Shown piece after piece: positions 43,898-52,357 of a stretch of 64,000 nt of DNA. Both the position numbers and the translations under genes were made by a program. The DNA lies in contig JAZQJG010000034.1 of NCBI GenBank assembly GCA_045541535.1, forward strand, positions 1 to 64,000, written 5' to 3'. Below the pieces are notes generated by a model. The model was not told the DNA's origin, made no database searches, and saw only the letters and a list, made by a program, of their open reading frames with translations. The stretch is from Firm-08 sp045541535. GTDB lineage: Bacteria > Bacillota > Clostridia > Oscillospirales > QAKW01. Numbering within the stretch: position 1 is the stretch's first letter; each line of letters begins with the position of its first letter.

Positions 43898-43915
43898 GCA
43901 AATTCACCTCAAAAA

Positions 43916-45340
43916 TTATTTGTCTTCGGCGGCCTTTTTAGTGGTGGTTTTCTTAGTAGTAGTCTTGGCAGTGGACTTGGTGGAAGTGGATTTCTTTGCA
44001 GTAGAGGTGGTCTTCTTGGCCGCAGGCTTCTTCTCGGCAGTTTTCTTCTCTGCCTCCACCTTTTTCTCGGTAATCTCGGCATTCTTCTTCAGAACGTCAA
44101 TAGCCTTACCGACGGCAATATCCATCTTCAACTCTTCTTCAGGAATATAGGGCTTGATCTGTTCAACTTCCATCTGATATGCTTCAGCAAGCTTGGCGTA
44201 CTCCGCCTCCAGATCCTTAGCAGTAGCCTTCAGACCCTCGGCCTTAACAACGGCTTCCAGTGCCAGTCTTACCTTCACCTGCTTTTCTGCCTCAGGCTTA
44301 AAGCCCTCACGGAAGGCTTCCTTGGTCATACCGGTGTACTTCAGGTACAGATCCAGCTTCATACCCTGCATCTGCAGTCTGGAATCAAAATCACGCTCAA
44401 TATTGTCCACCTGCTTTTCAATCATGGCATCGGGTACCTCAACCACAGTTTCCTCCAGCAGTGCATCCAGCAAAGCGTTTTCCAGTTCGTTTTCGGCAGT
44501 CTTCTTTTTGCCGTCCAGCAGTTTTTTCTTGATATCCTTCTTGTAATCGGCCAGCGTATCAAACTCGCTGATATCCTTAACGAACTCGTCGTCAATCTCG
44601 GGTAACTGTTTTTCTCTGACGTCCTTAACAGCAACCTTAAAGACAACAGCCTTGCCTTTAAGTTCTTCAGCGTGATATTCTTCAGGGAAGGTTACGTTAA
44701 CGTCAACATCCTCACCCTTGTTCTTGCCGATCAGCTGATCCTCAAAACCGGGAATAAAGGTGCCGGAGCCAATCTCCAGTTCGTAGTCCTCACCCTTACC
44801 GCCGGCAAAGGGGGTGCCGTCCAGAAAACCTTCATAATCAATAACGGCAATGTCCCCGCTCTTAACTGCTCTCTCAACAGGGACAACTCGCTCGGCCTTC
44901 TTCTGCTGATCCTTGAGCTGAGCGTTAACTTCAGCGGCAGTTACAGTATAGACGTTTTTCTCAGCTTTTAAACCCTTGTAATTCTTAACTTCAGCTTCGG
45001 GCTTAACAATAACGATGGCGGTGAAAACAAAGCCTTCTTTATCAACGCTCTCAACGTTGATGTCCTTCAGGTCAACCACGTCCAGCTTTTCCTCGGCAAT
45101 TGCCTGCTCCAGCGCTTCGGGATACAATGCCTTGATGGCATCGTCAAAGAACACGCCTTCGCCGTACAGAGCCTCAATCTGTCTGCGGGTAGCCTTACCG
45201 GGACGGAAACCGGGCACGCGAATCTGCTTAGCATTTTTGCGATAAGCGGCTTCAGTAGCTTTCTCAAAAGCTTCACCCTTTACCTCAACGGTAAGAGATA
45301 CTTCACTCTTTTCCAACTTTTTAACATCTGTTACTTTCAT
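43916..45340 (-). CDS. tig: Trigger factor with a Lys/Thr-rich C-terminal extension
   Basis: This 474-residue ribosome-bound chaperone has an N-terminal ribosome-binding loop (RVPGFRPGKATRRQ), an FKBP-type PPIase domain (GDIAVIDYEGFLDG, about 155-240) and the helical chaperone C-domain. After about residue 425 a tail of some 50 residues rich in Lys, Thr, Ala and Ser (AAKKTTSTAKKSTSTKST and repeats) extends it. The family usually ends near 430, so the tail is an addition. GGAGG precedes the ATG. Confidence 0.96.
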   Translation of the reverse strand: MKVTDVKKLEKSEVSLTVEVKGEAFEKATEAAYRKNAKQIRVPGFRPGKATRRQIEALYGEGVFFDDAIKALYPEALEQAIAEEKLDVVDLKDINVESVDKEGFVFTAIVIVKPEAEVKNYKGLKAEKNVYTVTAAEVNAQLKDQQKKAERVVPVERAVKSGDIAVIDYEGFLDGTPFAGGKGEDYELEIGSGTFIPGFEDQLIGKNKGEDVDVNVTFPEEYHAEELKGKAVVFKVAVKDVREKQLPEIDDEFVKDISEFDTLADYKKDIKKKLLDGKKKTAENELENALLDALLEETVVEVPDAMIEKQVDNIERDFDSRLQMQGMKLDLYLKYTGMTKEAFREGFKPEAEKQVKVRLALEAVVKAEGLKATAKDLEAEYAKLAEAYQMEVEQIKPYIPEEELKMDIAVGKAIDVLKKNAEITEKKVEAEKKTAEKKPAAKKTTSTAKKSTSTKSTAKTTTKKTTTKKAAEDK

Positions 45341-45377
45341 CGTGTAACCTCCTAATTATTGTTACAATCTAACTATG

Positions 45378-46061
45378 CTATTTTAATATATTATGCAGGC
45401 AAAAGTCAAGAGAATCAGCAGAAACAATTGAAAAGTTTATGCCAAAATGTTCCCCAATCACCGCATTTTTGACAGAAATACCGTGTAAGTGTCCGTAAAA
45501 GCACTGTTTTACCCCATATTGCTGCATCAATTCAATCATCGGCATACACACGTCGTCGGCATAAATGGGAGGATAATGCATAAAGACCAGCTTCTCTGTT
45601 TCCGCCGGAGCACTACTTAAAGACAACTCCAGCCGTTGGGATTCTCTGGCAATCAGCCGTTGCCAATCCTCCCCTTCCAGCGCCCACCCTCGGGTGCCGC
45701 AAAGAGCATACTCCCCATACTCAAAATAATTGTTTTGAAGAAAGAAAATATTCTCAAGTTTTCTCTCATCCAAAAAACGTTCCATTTTGGATACGGTTTC
45801 CCACCAATAATCGTGATTCCCTTTCAGTAAAATCTTTCGGCCGGGCAATGCAGACAGATACTCCAGATCAGCATATGCCTCCTCCAGATTTATTCCCCAG
45901 GAAATATCTCCGGGAATAACGACAGTATCTTTTTCACTCACCCGAACCAGCCAGTCTTCCCGAATCTTCACATCATGCCCGCTCCAACGATCGCCAAATA
46001 CGTCCATTGGTTTATCGGTAGAATGGGACAGATGCAGATCCCCTATCGTCCAAAGTGCCAA
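45378..46061 (-). CDS. Metallophosphoesterase
   Basis: This 227-residue calcineurin-like phosphoesterase has the metal motifs GDLHLS (Asp/His), PGDISWG, GNHDYWW, HYPP and GHLHG. The substrate is not predictable; related proteins act on nucleotides or phosphoproteins. It starts with TTG at 46061, with AGAGGTG upstream, and follows thrC by 10 nt. Confidence 0.9.
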   Translation of the reverse strand: MALWTIGDLHLSHSTDKPMDVFGDRWSGHDVKIREDWLVRVSEKDTVVIPGDISWGINLEEAYADLEYLSALPGRKILLKGNHDYWWETVSKMERFLDERKLENIFFLQNNYFEYGEYALCGTRGWALEGEDWQRLIARESQRLELSLSSAPAETEKLVFMHYPPIYADDVCMPMIELMQQYGVKQCFYGHLHGISVKNAVIGEHFGINFSIVSADSLDFCLHNILK

Positions 46062-46071
46062 TATAACACCT

Positions 46072-47553
46072 CTAAATCTTTAAGAAATCGCAAATTTGAT
46101 CAGACATTTCCGGAGCCTGACACACCGTACCGAAACGCACGGCCTTTTCTTTCAGCCCCGCAAGAGAAGCGGGAACCTCCAGACCGGAGCGCTCACGGAC
46201 CAGATCAAAGAGCTGCCACTCATCCTCCGGTTCAATGGCGGGATCAATGGCCTTACATACGCTGGCCGGGAATTTGTAGGGACTGGCAGTGGAGAGAATA
46301 ACAGATTTGGTATTATCCGCGTGCTGCTCATAAACGTTCAACGCAACGGCGGTATGAGGATCAACCACGTATCCATATTCGTCATAATACTTTTTGATGG
46401 TGGCAAGAGTGGCCGTCTCATCGGTATAACCTGCCGCAAACTGAGCCTGCAGATCCGCAAGGATTTGCTCACTCACCTTATATTTTCCGTCTTTTGCGAG
46501 AGCGGCCATATAAGAAGAAATGAGTTCATCATCATTGCCGGACAATGCAAAGAGCAAGCGCTCCAGATTGCTGGAAACCAAAATGTCCATAGAGGGAGAC
46601 ATAGTGGTGAAGAAGGTGCGGTTCACATCGTACTCGCCGGTGGCAATAAAATCAGTCAAAATGTTGTTTTTATTGGATGCACAGATCAGTTTACCAACCG
46701 GCAGTCCCATCAGTTTTGCAACGTATCCGGCTAAAATGTCGCCGAAATTGCCGGTAGGCACGACGAAATTAACCGGCTCACCCGCCTTAATTTCGTTTTT
46801 ATGCAACAAGTCGCAGTAAGCGGAAAAATAATAAACCACCTGCGGCACCAAGCGGCCCCAGTTGATGGAATTGGCGCTGGAGAAGACGTATCCGCCATCC
46901 TCCAAACGCTTGCATAGTTCACCGTTTGCAAAGATCTTTTTGACGCCGGTCTGGCAGTCGTCAAAATTGCCCACAACAGCGGTAACAAAGGTATTGCTAC
47001 CGCCTTGGGTAACCATCTGTTTACGTTGTACCTCACTAACACCTTCACTGGGGAAGAAAACGATTACGTTGGTGTTTTCAACGTCACAAAAACCTTCCAG
47101 TGCCGCTTTACCGGTGTCACCGGAGGTGGCAACCAGAATCACCGCTTTCTTATCTTCCTTCGTCTTCCGCATAGAAGTAGTGAGAAAATGAGGCAAAATC
47201 TGCAGGGCCATATCCTTAAAAGCACAAGTCGGACCATGCCACAACTCCAACACGTAAGCGTTATCGTTGAGCTTGTGAAGCGGCGCAATATCATCACTGC
47301 CGAATTTTTCGGCGGTGTAAGCCTTTTCAACGCAATCAGTAATTTCTTCCACCGTATAATCACTCAAGAACTTGCCAAGGATAAATTTGGCTCTTGCACG
47401 ATAGTCCTTGCCGGAAAGCTCCGCAAGATCGTCGGCGGACACCTTGGGGAACTCCGCCGGCCAGAACAAGCCGCCGTCAGCACTGATACCTTTCTTAATT
47501 GCCTCACAAGAAGTGAGCGAGATTTTTTTATTACGTGTACTGATATATTCCAT
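46072..47553 (-). CDS. thrC: Threonine synthase
   Basis: This 493-residue PLP enzyme converts O-phosphohomoserine to threonine. HGPTCAFKDMALQ places the PLP lysine at K113. SGDTGKAALEGFCD and FVVPTGNFGDILAGYVAKLM are the cofactor-phosphate and core blocks. It belongs to the longer, class with N-terminal YISTRNKK. The start at 47553 has AGGAGG 10 nt upstream. Confidence 0.97.
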   Translation of the reverse strand: MEYISTRNKKISLTSCEAIKKGISADGGLFWPAEFPKVSADDLAELSGKDYRARAKFILGKFLSDYTVEEITDCVEKAYTAEKFGSDDIAPLHKLNDNAYVLELWHGPTCAFKDMALQILPHFLTTSMRKTKEDKKAVILVATSGDTGKAALEGFCDVENTNVIVFFPSEGVSEVQRKQMVTQGGSNTFVTAVVGNFDDCQTGVKKIFANGELCKRLEDGGYVFSSANSINWGRLVPQVVYYFSAYCDLLHKNEIKAGEPVNFVVPTGNFGDILAGYVAKLMGLPVGKLICASNKNNILTDFIATGEYDVNRTFFTTMSPSMDILVSSNLERLLFALSGNDDELISSYMAALAKDGKYKVSEQILADLQAQFAAGYTDETATLATIKKYYDEYGYVVDPHTAVALNVYEQHADNTKSVILSTASPYKFPASVCKAIDPAIEPEDEWQLFDLVRERSGLEVPASLAGLKEKAVRFGTVCQAPEMSDQICDFLKI

Positions 47554-47566
47554 CGGATTGTACCTC

Positions 47567-48481
47567 CTAATAATTTGTACGCAAAAACTCGTGAAAATTT
47601 TCAAAAAACAAACGGTCCAAAACAGCTTCGGAAAAGCCGCTTTTTTGCAGGAAATGATAGAGATCTGTCATAGACTCCACCCCTGTGATTCCCTGCGGCA
47701 GACAATCCACACCGTCAAAATCACAGCCAAAAGCCACGTGACCCACGCCGCAAACGTTCTGCAAATGTTTTATATGTCGCATTATAGCAGAGATATCTGC
47801 ACTTTGCAAGGATAAAAAGGGCGGATAAAGATTCACCCCAACCAGACCACCGCTCTCAGCAATCCCCTTCAACAGTTCATCCGGAAGATTCCTTGGATGA
47901 GATGTGAGCGACAAGGCATTGGAATGGGTTGCAAAAACAGGCCTCTTTGCTTGGGACAGTACGTCACTTACCGACTGATAGGACGCGTGGGAAACGTCAA
48001 TAAAAATACCGTTCTGCTCCAAAAGTTCAAGTACGGCAAAGCCCATGGCGCTTAATCCGCAGTCATCCTTTGAAAAGGCGCCGCTACCCAAACAATTGGT
48101 ATGATTATAAATCATAGAAAAGATACAAACGTTTTGTTTTGAGAGGTGTACAACCCGCTCCTCCGCATCCAAGAGAGAATCAAAAACGTCGCCACCCTCC
48201 ACCGTCAAAACAGCCAGACCTTTACCGGCATCCAAATTTTGCCCATTAAAAACCGACAAGCCTTCTGCCTTCAGCAAATCGTGGCTGTGTTGTAAAAATT
48301 CGCACAAATAATTCCACTTGTCGGCAACCGATTCCTTTATGTAGTGAGCAAAACATTGAATATAGCGGCTATACTGATTCAATTTTTGAAGATTGATATG
48401 CAGTGTATCATCTTGCAGAGTTGCGCCCTTTTCAAAGCAGGTACACAGCGTATCGCAATGTAAATCGGCAATAGAAATCAT
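47567..48481 (-). CDS. M19 membrane dipeptidase family protein
   Basis: This 304-residue zinc dipeptidase has DLHCDT near the N-terminus and DVSHAS, ATHSNALSLTSHPRN and GCDFDGVD for the metal site. It hydrolyses dipeptides, including D-amino-acid dipeptides in some homologues. The gene begins within 5 nt of the yraN stop and ends 13 nt before thrC. Despite the family name it has no membrane anchor here. Confidence 0.93.
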   Translation of the reverse strand: MISIADLHCDTLCTCFEKGATLQDDTLHINLQKLNQYSRYIQCFAHYIKESVADKWNYLCEFLQHSHDLLKAEGLSVFNGQNLDAGKGLAVLTVEGGDVFDSLLDAEERVVHLSKQNVCIFSMIYNHTNCLGSGAFSKDDCGLSAMGFAVLELLEQNGIFIDVSHASYQSVSDVLSQAKRPVFATHSNALSLTSHPRNLPDELLKGIAESGGLVGVNLYPPFLSLQSADISAIMRHIKHLQNVCGVGHVAFGCDFDGVDCLPQGITGVESMTDLYHFLQKSGFSEAVLDRLFFENFHEFLRTNY

Positions 48482-48485
48482 AATA

Positions 48486-48845
48486 TCACTCAAATGCATT
48501 TATAATATGATTGATTTTCATCTTTTTCTCCCCCGATGTGAACGCCAGCACTTCTATCACGTCAAAACGCACGTTGATCTCACGATCAAGGGTTGAAAGA
48601 TACAACAGCGCCGTTGATTTGATCTTTTGCTGTTTTATATAAGAGACCGCTTCCATCGGTCGGGAAATCGCCGTAAAATCGCGAGTTTTGACCTCCGCAA
48701 ACACAAGCGTGTCCTTATGGCGCGCAATGATATCAATCTCACCGTAACGGGAATGAAAATTCGTTTCCAGGATGGTGTATCCGTGGCGGCGCAGATATCG
48801 TGCCGCCACCAGTTCCCCATAGATCCCCAATTGTCTGGCATCCAT
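48486..48845 (-). CDS. yraN: YraN/UPF0102 family predicted endonuclease
   Basis: This 119-residue protein has the nuclease-like core GEIDIIARHKDTLVFAEVKTR (about 41-61), with the acidic and Lys residues of Holliday-junction resolvase folds. LGIYGELVAARYLRRHGY is the family start. ATG 48845 is chosen because AGGGG lies upstream and it fits the family length; an upstream frame would add 47 unrelated residues. It directly follows rnhB, the usual neighbour. Confidence 0.93.
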   Translation of the reverse strand: MDARQLGIYGELVAARYLRRHGYTILETNFHSRYGEIDIIARHKDTLVFAEVKTRDFTAISRPMEAVSYIKQQKIKSTALLYLSTLDREINVRFDVIEVLAFTSGEKKMKINHIINAFE

Positions 48846-48855
48846 AAGCAATCCC

Positions 48856-49455
48856 CTACTTGATAATCTTTTTAAGAAAAGAAGGACGGTATATTTCGTT
48901 AGGACCGTATTGAAGCAACAATTCTTTGTGCAGTTTGGTAGCGTAACCTTTATGTTTAGCCAACTGATACTGGGGATATTTTTCATCCAGTTCCATCAGC
49001 AAGCGATCTCTGGACACCTTGGCCAGCACCGAGGCGGCCGCAATGCTGGGACTGATGGCATCACCGTGCACGACCGTACGAAAATCGCCATAAAACCCAC
49101 GGGAACAATTTCCGTCAATTAATGTAAAATCCGGTTTCGGATCCAACTGCGCAATTGCCCTGCGCATTGCCAAAAGGGCAGCATTCAAAATATTATATTC
49201 CTCTATTTCCTCTACTGATGCAAACGCAATGCCAAAGGAAATAGCCTTTTGACAAATATCGTCAAACAATTCCTCTCTGACTTTGGGAGAAATCTTTTTG
49301 GAATCATTAAGTTTTTCGTGATAATAGTCCTGCGGAAGAATGACGGCGGCGGCGCATACGGGACCACACAGGCAACCGCGCCCCGCCTCATCCGTACCGC
49401 AAACCAGGTTAAACCCCTGATCCTTTAATTCATTTTCCAACGTAAATTCTAGCAT
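48856..49455 (-). CDS. rnhB: Ribonuclease HII
   Basis: This 199-residue enzyme nicks RNA-DNA hybrids and misincorporated ribonucleotides. The DEDD active site begins with GTDEAGRGCLCGPV (D22, E23); the later acid residues lie in DFTLIDGN and the GDAISPSIAAASVLAKVSRD block. Its start overlaps the ylqF end by 7 nt. GAGGAG precedes the ATG. Confidence 0.96.
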   Translation of the reverse strand: MLEFTLENELKDQGFNLVCGTDEAGRGCLCGPVCAAAVILPQDYYHEKLNDSKKISPKVREELFDDICQKAISFGIAFASVEEIEEYNILNAALLAMRRAIAQLDPKPDFTLIDGNCSRGFYGDFRTVVHGDAISPSIAAASVLAKVSRDRLLMELDEKYPQYQLAKHKGYATKLHKELLLQYGPNEIYRPSFLKKIIK

Positions 49456-50312
49456 TGAGGCTCCTCAAAGGAAATTCTTCCCAACTTTCCGCCACGGAAT
49501 TCATCCAGAATCACCGCAGCCGCTCTCTCATAATCAAAATCACCGCCGGCAATCAAAAAACCGCGCTTTTTACAAATCATTTCGTAAATTTCAAGCGCCT
49601 CGTATCCGGATAGATCCTGCGGCAATTTATAACGCTCTGCCAGTTGCTGAGGATAGCGCTCACTCATATAACGCACAAACTCCAAAGCAAGCTCGGTTTT
49701 GTCCAGAATATCATCGTTGATAGCGCCGGTGAAGGCCAAAAACATGCCGGTGCGCTGATCTTCAAACTTCGGCCATAACATTCCGGGAGTATCCAACAAA
49801 TCAATCTTATCCGCCAAAGAAACCCATTGCTTGGCTCTGGTGACGCCGGGGCGATCCTGTGCCGCAGCAACCTTACGACCGGCAAGCAAGTTGATCATCG
49901 TTGATTTGCCCACGTTTGGCACACCGGTGATCATAGCCCGCATAGATTTTTTCATACCTTTTTCTTCGTATCGATCAATTTTGTCCTTCAGCAAGGTGCG
50001 AAGCGCGGGAATAACAGCCTTGACCGTTTTAGGATCGGCGCAGGAAAGAGCCAGCGCCGCATGGCCTTGACTTTTTAAAAAATTAACCCATTTTTGCGTA
50101 ACTTCAGGATTAGCCAGATCACATTTGTTGAGCAAAAACATTCTCTTTTTGTTTTTAAACAAATCCTCAAAATCAGGATTGATACTGCTGGCCACCACTC
50201 TGGCATCCAACAAGTGAATCACCGCATCCATTGCCGGCAATTCTTTCTCCATCATACGTCTGGTTTTGGTCATATGACCGGGGTACCACTGAATATGCAG
50301 ATTACTCTCCAT
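49449..50312 (-). CDS. ylqF: Ribosome biogenesis GTPase YlqF (RbgA)
   Basis: This 287-residue circularly permuted GTPase assists late 50S assembly. The motif order is the permuted G4 LLNKCDL, then G1 GVPNVGKST and G3 DTPG. The family opening QWYPGHMTKTRRMM is present. The ATG at 50312 is the best spaced of three near the GGGGTG site. The frame overlaps the lepB stop by 11 nt. Confidence 0.95.
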   Translation of the reverse strand: MESNLHIQWYPGHMTKTRRMMEKELPAMDAVIHLLDARVVASSINPDFEDLFKNKKRMFLLNKCDLANPEVTQKWVNFLKSQGHAALALSCADPKTVKAVIPALRTLLKDKIDRYEEKGMKKSMRAMITGVPNVGKSTMINLLAGRKVAAAQDRPGVTRAKQWVSLADKIDLLDTPGMLWPKFEDQRTGMFLAFTGAINDDILDKTELALEFVRYMSERYPQQLAERYKLPQDLSGYEALEIYEMICKKRGFLIAGGDFDYERAAAVILDEFRGGKLGRISFEEPQC

Positions 50313-50865
50313 CATCAATCACCCCGGTGTTTGGGAAGAGTCGGAAAACGACCTTACCCAAAACTCTCTCGATCTTTGCAACGCCGATTTCGGTGGAACG
50401 GCTGTCAAGAGATTCCAGCCGATTGTCACCCATCACAAACAGTTCTCCCTCTTGCACGGTATACGGCATAGCAGTAGGAGCATAGGGGTGATGGTAGGTG
50501 ATTTGGTGCGCATCAAGATACGGCTCCTCGATCACAGCCCCGTTAACGCTCACCTTTCCTTCTTCGGTAATGTCAACTACGTCACCGGCCGTACCAATCA
50601 CGCGTTTAACCAGCACTTCACCGTCATTGTATTTGCCGGAAAAGATAATCACGTCTCCGGCATCGGGCTGACCAAAGAGATTGGTGGCCACCAATCTGTC
50701 ACCGTCAATCAGCGTACTCTCCATCGAAGGCCCTTTTACAACAAATATGCGAAACAAAAGGGTGAACGCAAGAATAACGATCACGATTGCCATCGCAAAG
50801 GATTCCAACAATTCATACAGTTCACGCCAGATGGAATTCTGTTTTTCAGTCTTCTTATTTTCCAT
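50302..50865 (-). CDS. lepB: Signal peptidase I
   Basis: This 187-residue membrane protease releases exported proteins from their signal peptides. It has one N-terminal membrane helix (about 22-42), catalytic S47 (KGPSMEST) and general base K87 (VKRVIGTAGD), and the conserved VMGDNRLESLDSR box. GGAGG precedes ATG 50865. The usual upstream neighbour rplS is absent here. Confidence 0.96.
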   Translation of the reverse strand: MENKKTEKQNSIWRELYELLESFAMAIVIVILAFTLLFRIFVVKGPSMESTLIDGDRLVATNLFGQPDAGDVIIFSGKYNDGEVLVKRVIGTAGDVVDITEEGKVSVNGAVIEEPYLDAHQITYHHPYAPTAMPYTVQEGELFVMGDNRLESLDSRSTEIGVAKIERVLGKVVFRLFPNTGVIDDGE

Positions 50866-50876
50866 AGTTTCCTCCG

Positions 50877-51533
50877 TCAATTGTATGCTGCCGCAATGTT
50901 CTGCAGTGTGTTGCGAGATTGCTTAATTTGAGGATATCTGCTGTCTCCTGTTTCAATCTGCTCACCGGTACGCAAACCGAAATACAACGGTTCCTCCCGA
51001 TCCTCAAAGCCCAGCACACCTTCAAAAAATCCGGCGTCCGATGCATTGAAACGATGCGATTCAGCAAACACGTTATTGGTAACAATACCGTCTAACTGTT
51101 CAAAAATTTCCACCTTGGCATCCTTGAGCGCCTGATAGTTTTCATCATCAAATATATAAAACAGCGCCGGTCCCGAAGCGATCTGACCCACCAATCTGGA
51201 AAGAGTCGCCTCCTGACTACGGTCGGTGCGTTCCAAAACCTCAGAAAACGAGATGGTGATGATCTGCACCCGTTTTTCTCCGTCACCGTCTAAATCTTCC
51301 ACGTACTGCTCCATTTTTTTAGCAAGTTCTTCATTGGATTCGGTTGAATAAGCACCGTTAATCATATACAGCACGTAGAGATCAACGCTTTCGCGTTTCA
51401 GGCAGCTATGTACACCCACCAGAATGATGCAGATGATCAAAACGGCAGACAACACTTTTAGTTTGTGATAATACCAAAAATTTTCCAACTTTTTAGTAAA
51501 AGTCATCGGTTCTTTTGAGGTGTATTTTTCCAT
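50877..51533 (-). CDS. Hypothetical membrane-anchored protein
   Basis: This 218-residue protein has one membrane segment at about 27-47, ending in a Cys-containing LVGVHSC. A mostly exported domain of about 170 residues follows, with YVEDLDGDGEKRVQII. It looks like a protein seen beside signal peptidase genes in Clostridia, but no family name can be given. The start at 51533 has AAAGGGGAGG upstream. It is followed 11 nt later by lepB. Confidence 0.72.
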   Translation of the reverse strand: MEKYTSKEPMTFTKKLENFWYYHKLKVLSAVLIICIILVGVHSCLKRESVDLYVLYMINGAYSTESNEELAKKMEQYVEDLDGDGEKRVQIITISFSEVLERTDRSQEATLSRLVGQIASGPALFYIFDDENYQALKDAKVEIFEQLDGIVTNNVFAESHRFNASDAGFFEGVLGFEDREEPLYFGLRTGEQIETGDSRYPQIKQSRNTLQNIAAAYN

Positions 51534-51640
51534 AATACCTCCCCTTTCTTTATCTTTATATTTTAGCAAAAACATATTTATATTTCAAGCATTTAGAAAA
51601 AGAAAGAAAAAATTAATAATTAATATAAAATCAAAAAAGT

Positions 51641-51672
51641 AAGCGGGGCCGTGATTTCATCACAGCCCCACA
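51641..51672 (-). terminator. Terminator after the 51685 gene
   Basis: A GGGGC(C)GTGAT/ATCAC(A)GCCCC stem with a 3-nt loop, one mismatch, followed on the minus strand by CGCTTACTTTTTT. The stretch 51534-51640 otherwise holds no gene. Confidence 0.55.
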
Positions 51673-51684
51673 AATATATGATTG

Positions 51685-52137
51685 TTATTTGATATTCTTA
51701 AATTGCTCGTTGAGTTTTTTAGCCAAACGTTCAGAGATTTGAGCGCAAGATTCTATATGTACCTTGCCGTCTGCAACATAAAGCGTCATCGAATCGTTAT
51801 TAGCCTTCAATCCCTTAATGTCATTGAAATTATAAACGGTCTTGTTGCCGAGAAACGTGGTGTATGCAAAGGTGTCTTCCGAAAGTACTTCTATCTTTTG
51901 ATTTCTCCAGCACAGCAGCGCCAAAACGCCAAGCACCGCACAAGCGAAGGCGCCAAACAAAAATCCTACAGAAAAATCAATGCAAGCCAGAATCGCCAAA
52001 ACCACTGCGCCAAACAACAGCAAAACCGCAAATGCTAACAGCCAGATCGGCAAATACATATCCGCTCTTCCCTCTTCATCGGAAAAGGCCTTGCCCAAAA
52101 TCAATTCACCCAATTTAACCAACAATTTAACTTTCAT
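51685..52137 (-). CDS. Hypothetical two-pass membrane protein
   Basis: This 150-residue protein has two membrane segments at about 28-52 and 57-75, then a cytoplasmic domain (about 80-150) with TTFLGNKTVYNFNDIKGL. That may be a small PH-like domain, a weak impression only. The start is uncertain: ATG 52137 or ATG 52149. The promoter at 52216-52244 supports transcription from its own unit. Confidence 0.65.
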   Translation of the reverse strand: MKVKLLVKLGELILGKAFSDEEGRADMYLPIWLLAFAVLLLFGAVVLAILACIDFSVGFLFGAFACAVLGVLALLCWRNQKIEVLSEDTFAYTTFLGNKTVYNFNDIKGLKANNDSMTLYVADGKVHIESCAQISERLAKKLNEQFKNIK

Positions 52138-52215
52138 ATCTTTTTCCATCCAAATCAAATAATTTGCTTCTCTGCCATGAACTTCCCGAAAACACCAAAC
52201 GGATCAGTTGCTATT

Positions 52216-52244
52216 ATTGTACCATAGTTATTTCTCTTTTTCAA
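52216..52244 (-). promoter_or_regulatory. Promoter of the 51685 gene
   Basis: On the minus strand, TTGAAA (52244-52239), 17 nt and TACAAT (52221-52216). The start codon follows after about 70 nt of leader without an obvious structured element. Confidence 0.65.
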
Positions 52245-52264
52245 CAAGCAATATTGAAACCCAC

Positions 52265-52293
52265 AACGGACTATGGAAATTCCATAGTCCGTT
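52265..52293. other. 29-nt near-perfect palindrome downstream of lysS
   Basis: Two 14-nt arms (AACGGACTATGGAA and its complement) surround a single A. On the plus strand it is followed by TTGTTTTTAG, a terminator-like tail; on the minus strand no T run follows. It lies 65 nt past the lysS stop and 21 nt upstream of a -35 box. It may be a terminator for antisense transcription or an operator. Confidence 0.55.
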
Positions 52294-52357
52294 TGTTTTT
52301 AGTAAAACTGTGGTAAGAAGATTTGGAAAGTGCTTATATCTTCTTATAACTTGTTAT

